Shown: positions 55,501-64,000 of the stretch, in pieces | Layout of the letters: each line of letters opens with the position of its first letter | How positions within the stretch are numbered: the stretch's first letter is position 1 | Origin: Ophiura sarsii | Lineage: Eukaryota > Echinodermata > Ophiuroidea > Amphilepidida > Ophiuridae | Assembly: GCA_035610835.1 (NCBI GenBank) | Contig: CM069447.1 | Span: 64,823,060-64,887,059, forward strand | Reading direction: 5' to 3' | Length of the DNA: 64,000 nt | Notes under the pieces: generated by a model | Told to the model about the DNA's origin: nothing | Databases searched by the model: none | The model's input: only the letters and a program-made list of their open reading frames with translations | Program-made: the position numbers and the translations under genes

Positions 55501-57240
55501 TCGTTTTAATTTTCGACCTTGATATGCATTTTTTATATTTACTTATTATCATTACTATTGTAATGAAAAATATAAAATATAAATGATTATCATTATATAC
55601 ATGTATTAAGTGATAATTATATACGTGTACGGTATTTTGGTTGGCATATAGTTCTATATTTGTTCAAGGTTTGTGCATTTACATTTAGTTCAAGGAACTA
55701 TTCCATTATGTTGTTTTATTCAATTTTGTTATATAACTAACTGATACTAATATACTAATATATTTATTATGACAACAATCTTTACGCAGTTCATTTTGTT
55801 TTACCCGGTGGTTGATAATGAACCCACGTTCATAATTTCAATTCTAATAACGTCGATGTTATGTTACTATAGCAACTTTGGCTCCATTAGTACTATGTAC
55901 CTGATTAAATTGTATGATTTATTTTTTCGTATCATTAATGATTACTTGCAGAGTATTACTATATACGGTGTACCAGAATAATTTGTACTACTTACAAAAA
56001 AAGAAGAAATTATTAGAAAAATATAAAATTTAAATGATACTGGTAAAGAAGCAATCTTCTTGCAGAGTGCTCAATGCGATGCAGAGCGAAATATAAGTGA
56101 AGCCATATGGAATTGTAGTTGCTACTCAGAGTTTCACTCTTGAGAGCGATCAACAGACAACTCTGATATAAAACTAAGATATAAATGATATATATTGGCT
56201 TGATTTCAAGCCATTGATAAAACATCATGTTTCATTTTCTCTGTAAGTTAATGTAATGATTATACAGACATCTGCAGATTTATAATAAGTTACTTAAGTA
56301 AACCAATTTCCGTATTCCATGAAATGATATACATTTTTATCTCCATCATAATTAAATGGGTTTTGTGGATTTCTAAAAAAGACATTTTTGCGGCCAAACT
56401 CGGAATAATACCTTATAAGAAAATGCCTCTTGTTTACGATTATCTTACTGATATGACCATCAATTGAGGGACGAAATTCTAATAGTATTCTACTTATCAT
56501 ATTGAAACAATTAAAAGTATTAAAAATAGGAGTTTCAAATCAAAATTTTATTTTCATTCAACTAGGATTACTTAGATCTGGATAACTATAGAATCCTTAG
56601 GAAATATAATGTTTATCAATATTGAAACACCAATCATTATGCCATGATTAACCAAAACATGTATTTCGAAACACACTGCATGATTGGTTTATATTTGAAA
56701 ATACAAATGGCCTCGCAAGGCTGGCTTTAGAATAAATGATATTTATGAATCCGAGCTTGACAGGTTGACACAGTTGGGTGGTTTGATCGCCAACCCTAAT
56801 ATTGATTACTAAAGCTCTCATTCTGCATTGAGTCCCTGGATATTTCATCTTGTGAACTCCCAATGCAAACCACCAGATCGAGGTTGCACGCAGTGATACA
56901 TTCATTCTCTAACGTTGCAAATGCAATAAGTGGGATTTGAGATTAATTTTGATTCAGTAGGTGTCTTAGAGTCGAGGACGTTTTGCCCCGTTTTGTCAAA
57001 AAGGGGCAGAGTAAGGACAATGCGTGTTATAAACCCTTTTCCTACTAAAGATGGGGGGGGGGGGGGGGGGGGGTATATAAATACTATGAAAATGAATGTG
57101 AATCCAATCTGAAAATCCAACATCATTGTAAAAGCATCGATTGGTGGTTTAATCTCAACCCATATATTGATTATACAAGCTATACATCTGGTTTTAGTTC
57201 CTGAATATCTCATCTTGTAAACTCCCTCTCTAACATTACA
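52510..57240 (+). repeat. Diverged segmental duplication B, copy 2
   Basis: Direct-orientation counterpart of 46090-51000. It lacks the two foldback insertions of copy 1 but carries the CpG-rich MITE at 53059-53302. The terminal CAGTTGGGTGGTTTGAT block appears at 56765 and again, partly, at 57143, so the right end was locally duplicated. A poly-G run lies at about 57052-57073. Confidence 0.8.
53059..53302. mobile_element. CpG-rich foldback MITE, copy B
   Basis: The ends ACTATAGTTTAAATAAGTTC and the inverse of TATAGTTCGATCAGTTCC continue into CAAATTGGCGA on both sides. The interior (CGCACGCATCACGCATGATT, TGTTGCCGCTCATATGCGCC) matches 36264-36494 in inverse orientation. Confidence 0.82.
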
Positions 57241-59146
57241 AATGCAATAAGTGTGATTTCAAATTGATTCTCTAGGTGACTATTACAGGATAAGGACAAA
57301 ACATGTTATTCCACTACATTTATTTTTATTTTTATTCAATGACCGTTGTGCGTTTTTATTCTGCCCCTATATGATAAAACATTTCGATACAGTATAGACA
57401 TGAAGGTAGCAAGGCAAACGCAATTAGCGATTGAATTTTATCTATAAAGTCGGCATATCTAAGGGAATCAGAAATCAATCCATTAATCATTTTTTATACA
57501 TAAGGGAAATTCCCTGCTTAAATATTTCGATGTAGTTCAAACATGCGGATTTTGTGGTAGCCCAACGCAATTAGCGGGGGATTTTTATCTGAAATAAAGT
57601 CGACATGTTTAAAAAAAATGATAAAGCCTTTTTATCATATAACCAATTTTATGTTCATTTCAGTGGCAGTACGTTTTAAAGACACAATTATTCAATTGTA
57701 TTGTAAAAGACACAACGATTGAATTGTATATATTGTGTATTGTTCTGAATTTAAACCCAGACTCAAGATGGAATTATTCTCAGGTTTACACATGGATGAA
57801 GTTTTATACACTGCCCCTCCTGCCCCTCCTGCCCCTCCCCTCTGTAAACGCCACTGCTACGAAACTCATTTAAGGCGGCAATATAGTTTTGCTGGAGAGA
57901 CGTTTAAATATACACCAATATAGAAATGTGTCTTTCTCATGATTTAGACTAGCACAATAACGTACGCTGTCTTCAGACGGTCGAGATCGTGTCAAATAAT
58001 GCATTTGCAACAACTTTGACCCGATAATCTTGATCAGTCATTAGTAAATTCGAACTAGATAGTAAGCGCGATGTCCTGTGTTATTCAATTCCCCACTAAT
58101 TGATGAAGACGTAGACTGTTGGGTAAGAGCTTTTACGCAACTATTGTCCTCAAAGAGCGCCGTGCCCATCCATTTAATTAAGAGCAACACCGGGGAGCAA
58201 TAATACAAAATCATAGATAGAGAGGGCCCAACCAGAATTGGAATGTGTTACAATTACACACTTTTATCAACCCCTGGACACTCATTGTCTATAACAATAG
58301 AAGGCAGTGACGGTCATGAATATACAATGAATAATCATATCAATGAATATTAAAAAATACACGTCATTTGTAGAGTCGAAAATTGAAAATACCAGACTAT
58401 GGTAAACACGAACGGCCGTAATTTTTAAATCTCCGTTGGTTTCATGTTATAATGGATGGATTTTGATTATGACCACAGAAAATTCATCCCATGTTGTAAC
58501 TAAATTATTATCATCCTAAAACCGCTGGAGCTGGATAACAAATTCAAGTGTCAGTATCGTCAATAATTTTGAAGTTATTATGACATTGAAACTTGCAACA
58601 TAAAAGGCGCCTGGTCATTTTGCGCTAATATAATCATTAACTTACTGGAAACTAAAAGATGGACAATACCAGTTTTTATGTGTTGTTGCATGTTGTTACA
58701 ATCTATTTTTAAAGACCTCGACCAATAGCTTTGGACCCGGGGTTCTCACTATATAGTGGTACTACGTATTAACGTGCCAACCTTTTGGAGTGCCTTTTCG
58801 CGAAATTTGGTATATCGATGGGTGGCAATCAAAAAGGTTTTCATTATGCCCCTCTTTGATGGTATAGAATGGACCGTACTTTGTTAGATAGGTTATAGAT
58901 TAAAATACACTTAGAACCAACTTTGGTTAATTATTACACTTTTGAGAACACAATTTTCTACTTACCTTTTTGTATATACAAGGGTAGGCCTATACTGATC
59001 GGTAGACATTTCACTTTGGTATACCGATCGTGTTAATTTTGCATATGATGCAGGTATAATAGAAAGTCTGGGAGGCACATGCACGTATGTTTCTTCTACC
59101 AAAATCAAACGTGGGAGGCACAGGCTACGTATGATTTTCGTAGACC
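57241..59146. other. Intergenic, no gene seen
   Basis: No supported gene. A 9-bp repeat (TGCCCCTCC, three units) lies at about 57812-57838. TTGAATTTTATCTATAAAGTCGGCAT near 57433 and GATTTTTATCTGAAATAAAGTCGACAT near 57580 are a diverged pair of neighbouring repeats. Confidence 0.4.
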
Positions 59147-59158
59147 CCCCCCCCCCAG

Positions 59159-59196
<38 letters not shown>
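59147..59196. repeat. Poly-C tract
   Basis: Nearly pure C run, with an AGA interruption near 59157. A second poly-C run is at about 59624-59644. Same assembly caveat as for the poly-G tracts. Confidence 0.95.
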
Positions 59197-60340
59197 CTTT
59201 GGACAGCTCATTGGCGGCGATCCAAAGACTAAATAGTTTTTTATTGGAAATTAAAATAGCAGTTAAGCTATAACCATTATAGGCATCGGTTATTTGAACC
59301 GTGGATTAAACATGAAGCCAAAATGTTGACTAATTAGTATTATCGGCACGGAAAAGTTGAAAAATATTGATACAAATATAGTGACGCGGACCTCTTGCAT
59401 TTACCGTGTAATTAGTGCTCACAAGTCAATGATGAATCTCTTCTGACCGGTGTCACATGTATAGAATCATTGTACGCACAAGATTCAAGAGTATAAAATA
59501 ATACCTGTTATACCTGACATGATGTTTTTTCAACATTTTAAACTGGGAGTGAAATGTGTTCGTATAAACATTGACGAAAATACAAACCGTACGGTATTCA
59601 GTGGCGGACGGATCCTAACGTTCCCCCCCCCCCCCCCCCCCCCCACCAAATGTAACCTATCAAATATTCGTACGTCCGGCATCGTCTGAAAATCGAAAAG
59701 GCCCTCTACTGCCCTCTAACCTAGAAGGGGACTTCATTTTTTTTCTACGCATGCGTGCGATTTCTTTGGTTTGTCCACCAAAATCGTTGACAAGTTCCTA
59801 TTGAGTATGTACTGCAATGCAAGTGACAGAACTTCTTGTGATGCGCTAATCAACAGTATATCTGTCCCCCGGGCTCCATAAAAGCCTTAGGAAAAGTTCC
59901 CGATGTTCTAGCCGGCCGCGGAGTCATTCTTTGGTATCCCATGGTAAGATCAAGCAGAATATATATATTGACGATACACATTATCCAAAAAAGTTTGATG
60001 TGATTTGATTTTAATGTTCCCGGACTGGATGATAATAAAAACACACACAATAATACCGCTTTACGAAACACCTCACTTGAATGTGACCGCGCGGGAGCAC
60101 TTCTCTGGCGGGCCCGGCCCTGTGAGACGTATATATTTTTTAAACTGCATATAACTTGTCATAATTGATGTTTTATTGACTTTTAAATCGCAATGTTTTT
60201 ATCAATAGCAGCTGACTGTATTTTTCTCCTATGGCTGTTTTAACAAATTTGTTTGTATTTTTTGAGGTGTTCTTTGCATTGAATATATTTATAATCTTTT
60301 TATCATGTGTTTTAATGTATGTGTAGTTTTTTAAGATATT
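59197..60340. other. Intergenic, no gene seen
   Basis: No gene supported up to the assembly gap. Confidence 0.4.
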
Positions 60341-60440
60341 NNNNNNNNNNNNNNNNNNNNNNNNNNNNNNNNNNNNNNNNNNNNNNNNNNNNNNNNNNNN
60401 NNNNNNNNNNNNNNNNNNNNNNNNNNNNNNNNNNNNNNNN
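60341..60440. other. Assembly gap (100 N)
   Basis: Exactly 100 N, a conventional placeholder length, so the true gap size is unknown. It abuts the satellite at 60441, which probably caused the break. Confidence 0.99.
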
Positions 60441-61117
60441 AATGGTTATTGGACGAAATGGGTACGGACGAAATGGTTATTGGACGAAATGGTTATTGGA
60501 CGAAATGGGTACAGACGAAATGGGTATTGGACGAAATGGGTATGGACGAAATGGGTATTGGACGAAATGGTTATTGGACGAAATGGCTATCGGACGAAAT
60601 GGTTATTGGACGAAATGGTTATTGGACGAAATGGGTATTGGACGTAATGGGTATTGGACGAAATGGGTATTGGACGAAATGGTTATTGGACGAATTGGCT
60701 AGTGGACCAAATGGCTATTGGACCAAATGGCTATTGGACGAAGTGCCTATTGGACGAAGTGGTTATTGGACGAAGTGGCTATGGACGAAATGGCCATTGG
60801 ACAAAATGGGTATGGACGAAATGGCTATTGGACCAAATGGTTATTGGACGAAGTGGGAATGGACAAAGTGGTTAGTGGACGAAGTGGTAATGGACGAATT
60901 GGCTATTGGACCAAGTGGTAATGGACCAAGTGGAAATGGACCAAGTGGCTATTGGACCAAGTGGCTATTGGACCAATTGGCTATTGGACCAAGTGGTTAT
61001 TGGACCAAGTGGAAACTGGACGAAGTGGGAATGGACGAACTGGCATTGGACGAAATGGCTATGGACGAAATGGCTTATGGACGAACTGACATTGGACGAA
61101 GTGGCAATGGGCCGAAT
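60441..61117 (+). repeat. 15/16-bp satellite (GGACGAAATGGTTATT)
   Basis: About 43 units of 16 bp (GACGAAATGGTTATTG) mixed with 15-bp units (GACGAAATGGGTATG). The unit drifts from GACGAAATGG near the gap to GACCAAGTGG after about 60900. Open frames in all three phases, rich in GYWTKW, come from the repeat and are not genes. The array is cut on the left by the gap. Confidence 0.95.
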
Positions 61118-61509
61118 TATGATAGCCTAGTGGTTATAACATGATAAGAGCAATGACTTGCACTGTAGCTAAAGATAGATTCCATGATTGATTTATTCAC
61201 TCTGAACAAAGGTAAGATGACGGATTGGGTGACAAGAGACTTTCAGGTACTGGTACAAATGCCAACTTTTGACGAATATTTGTCCTAACCAAATATTCTG
61301 TTAAACCGAAGGGATGTCACTTGAGTAACCATGACACATGAAGGCTGAACTAACTCCAATAATGTGACGACCATTAACTTGACAACCAGAAATATAAGGG
61401 GATAGAGATCGCATGTTGACATTATTACAGCGGTTCGTGAGTTACAATGTTGGCCGAATGTTCTTGTTAAATACAGAGGGTACTCTCGTACGTACATGTA
61501 TATATATAC

Positions 61510-61860
61510 GCGGTTTTAAGCTTTAACTTTAAACACATCGTTCAACTAAATGCAATTCTCGAGAATGTTGTTTAACCTAAACACGCGTCTACCTCACTGA
61601 AAAGTGTTTAAATTTAAACATGGGTATGGGGAAGTTTAATGCGTGTGTATTCAAACTTGTGCACCAATATTATACGCCTTGAATGATTATTCCAACGTGC
61701 CCGGTACCTGTAAGCTGACGTGCAGATCGTGTAGTCTTAAATATACAAGTGCATTTGAGGAATTCGGACGATATCTGTTGTAACCAATTTGGGCCGCAAT
61801 GATTGGATTATGTGTGTGTATTTTCGGAGGTTGAAATCAGGTTTTGTTAAACATCCCAGA
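61510..61860. repeat. Dispersed repeat, copy 2
   Basis: Second copy of the 51430-51870 repeat, in the same orientation and diverged. It ends at GGTTTTGTTAAACA near 61856. Confidence 0.7.
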
Positions 61861-62500
61861 CAACATTACGATAGCGAACCAAGATTAGCCCAATAACGAT
61901 GTTGCATTGGCCCAATATGGGCTTACAAGCTTGGCTCAATATTGACATTGGCAAATATTGGGCCAACCTTGGCAAAATATTGTCGACTTTGTCGACGATG
62001 TATGTATGTTTGGTAAGAGGAATTCTATCTTTATAGTATTTATTCCCTACAAAGAGGAGGGGGCCGATGACAAGGACCAACCTTGGCAAAGGTCAAGCCC
62101 AGGCCAAGGGAATCAAGAGTCAACGGACAGGACAGGTTCATTATCCTAGCCATAAGTCCGAGAAGCGATAACTGTTTACAGTGACCGCAATTTTTAGACC
62201 ACGTCATCAGAAGTTGTACATCAAACCAATGGTGTCATTTTCCGCACTTGGTATTGTGCCCGTGTTGGACCAATATAGGCTGCCAATATGATGCAAATTG
62301 AAGAGTGCCAATGGAAAGCCGATATTGCTACAATATAGGCTGCCAACATGATGCCATTTGACGAGTGCAAATAGAAACCTAATATTGCTCCAATATGCGT
62401 GAACAAGATGGTGCCAATATTGACAATGGGAAACCAATATTGACCAAATACGGATCAGCACAATGCCAATGATAATATTGCCAATGGGAAACCAATACAG
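61861..62500. repeat. CAATATTG-rich degenerate repeat
   Basis: More than ten copies of CAATAT(T/A)G-type motifs in GGCCCAATAT, TTGGCAAATATTGG, ACCAATATAGGCTGCCA and GAAACCAATATTG contexts. Within it, 62265-62400 shows a ~66-bp unit (CAATATAGGCTGCCAAYATGATGC) repeated twice. No gene. Confidence 0.7.
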
Positions 62501-62587
62501 GGTGGTTCACTAAAACGTTGACTGTTTTTTGAAGCCACTTTTTTAAATTCTGAATATTTAAAAACAATATTTTTCAATATTCATCAA

Positions 62588-63175
62588 CTATATGATCTTG
62601 ACCATCTATACTGAAGATATCGTTACAAATAACCTTACAGTTGCAAAATAACAGCTATTTGAACAAAGTCTGTCCCATTTCACTCTGTCCACGGGTACTG
62701 ATTTCGTGACGTTACATTAAATACTGAATGAATGATGAATTGCATGCAAGTAAGTAATCTAAGATTCGAAGATCCCGCCAGGTGAAACCAATGTAATTGT
62801 TAACATCTTAACTATCTATTCAGGTGTGAAATCAATACGTAATAATAATACGCTAATTAAAATTATTGATTTTCATAGATTGGAAGTGTAATTGTCTATG
62901 CTCTATGCCTTAAAGTGACGATGCCTTTTAATGTTATCTTGCTGGTCATTTCCCGTAGACTTACCCGTGGACAAAGAGATTTTGGAGAGATTCTCTTCAA
63001 ATAGCTATGCCATAGCATTATTAACATTGAGATTTTCAGCATAGATGGCCAAAATGAAATTGTGAAAAATATGGACAGAGTGAAATGGGACAGACTTTGT
63101 TCAAATAGCTGTTATTTTGCAACCGTAAGGTTATTTGTAACGATATTTTCAGCATAGATGGTCAAGATCATATAG
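62588..63175. mobile_element. 588-bp inverted-repeat element with ~105-bp arms
   Basis: The arms 62588-62693 and 63070-63175 start CTATATGATCTTGACCATCT and run through GTTACAAATAACCTTAC and GACAGACTTTGTTCAAATAG-type sequence to GTCCA, roughly 95% identical by eye. The ~375-bp interior is AT-rich and non-coding. No target duplication was recognised. Confidence 0.9.
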
Positions 63176-63360
63176 GAAGTAATATAATTTGCATGTACAA
63201 TAATTAATTGACTTTTTATTTTGATATATTATATATACGAAACGTACATCAACAATATTATATTGAAAGTATTATGCCTATCTTTTAGACGCGCGCGCGG
63301 TTAAGGAGTCCATAGTCACTTTTTGATATTGGAATATATTACAGCAATCCTATTTAGTTA

Positions 63361-63872
63361 GGGAAGACGTCAAAACTCGACCGCCCGTTGACCGCCGGTT
63401 ACGGGCGGTTCCGCCCGGTTCTTTCAGGTCAAATGTTTTACTGGTATATGAATATTCGCGCATGCAACACTGAACAACCGCCGGTTGACTTAATGCTGTA
63501 ACCGGACCAATTTACACTATCAATCTGTTACTTTGCGGTCATAATAGCTCTCTCTATAATCGTTCTATAAAAACCCATTCATAGACTTTCGGTATTGATT
63601 TTAAAAAGTTAATTGAGCTATAAACAGATTGAAAAAGCCAACCCCAGCGAAAATCAATAGCTGTATTGTACTGGTTGTCAACTGAGCCCATTACTTCAAG
63701 ATGTTATTGCTCACGCGTGTGACGAGGCACTATCAACCGGTCGTGTTCACCAGAGTGTAACTATTTGACCTCATTATGTGTGTATATTATAACAGACGAC
63801 ACGTTTTGTGAGAACCGGGCGGAACCGGCCGTAACCGGCGGTTGCCGGGCGGTCGAGTTTTGACGTGATCCC
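63361..63872. mobile_element. PIF/Harbinger-like foldback MITE
   Basis: 512 bp flanked by the 3-bp duplication TTA (63358-63360 and 63873-63875). The inverted ends GGGAAGACGTCAAAACTCG and GGGATCACGTCAAAACTCG continue for about 60 bp through GC-rich ACCGCCGGTTACGG and TTCCGCCCGGTTCT. A 3-bp TWA-type duplication with G-rich termini suggests PIF/Harbinger. The CpG-rich arms contain many nested short palindromes (CCGGCGGT/ACCGCCGG). No transposase. Confidence 0.85.
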
Positions 63873-64000
63873 TTAGAAGATAAATAGACTTGGAAAAAAG
63901 CTGTTGTTAAGTTTTAACATTTGTGTTGTACTATTGTTGTAGACTGGGGTTAATAACGATTTAGAAATCACTATTTCAGTCCTTCACAGAAGATGAAGAC

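Noticed and set aside
60319..61144. Open frames rich in GYWTKW repeats
   Set aside because: Produced by a 15/16-bp satellite open in all frames, and partly spanning N bases.
1..64000. CRISPR arrays, bacterial operons, riboswitches or phage modules
   Set aside because: No regularly spaced short repeats with unique spacers, ribosome-binding sites or gene clusters; all evidence points to eukaryotic DNA.

Overview
This is a eukaryotic, AT-rich, gene-poor and repeat-dense window. The long G/C homopolymers, tRNA-derived SINE debris, abundant short inverted-repeat transposons and an intronless bombesin-type peptide GPCR suggest a marine invertebrate. A deuterostome such as a hemichordate would fit, but this is an inference and the sequence does not settle the phylum. 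Only one convincing host protein gene is present: a 430-residue seven-transmembrane receptor on the + strand at 31342-32634.

Layout. 1-7.3 kb: repeat mosaic with a tRNA-like sequence between two 54-bp direct repeats, a 1.35-kb segment present twice (3536-4891 and 5272-6665), and a ~130-bp GC-rich tandem repeat. 8199-8244: a complete minimal type I hammerhead ribozyme motif of the kind known from Penelope-like elements and retrozymes. 10.66-11.28 kb: an old second copy of the window's first 1.5 kb. 13.3-24.9 kb: a nest of transposons. A decayed L1-like LINE was split successively by a mariner-like element, an RTE-like LINE 3' end, a young 7.6-kb LTR element and a tRNA-SINE. The LTR element has near-identical 824-bp LTRs, a tRNA-Leu primer site, a gag-like capsid, a zinc knuckle and very long coiled coils, but no protease, reverse transcriptase, RNase H or integrase, so it is gag-only and presumably mobilised in trans.

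24.9-43 kb: mostly intergenic, holding hAT, mariner, TTAA-class and CpG-rich foldback elements around the receptor gene, and a 490-bp polypyrimidine tract. 43.6-45.5 kb: a 45-bp minisatellite carrying a 63-bp perfect palindrome. 46.1-57.2 kb: a diverged ~5-kb segment present twice in direct orientation, each copy with its own later insertions. 60.3-61.1 kb: a 100-N gap flanked by a 15/16-bp satellite. 61.5-64 kb: CAATATTG-rich repeats, a 588-bp inverted repeat and a Harbinger-like foldback element.

There is no operon-like organisation. The genes that do interact are those of the transposons: the LTR element's gag-like products would assemble particles using enzymes from another element, and the many MITEs depend on transposases absent from this window. 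Pairwise comparisons were made by eye, so identities are approximate.
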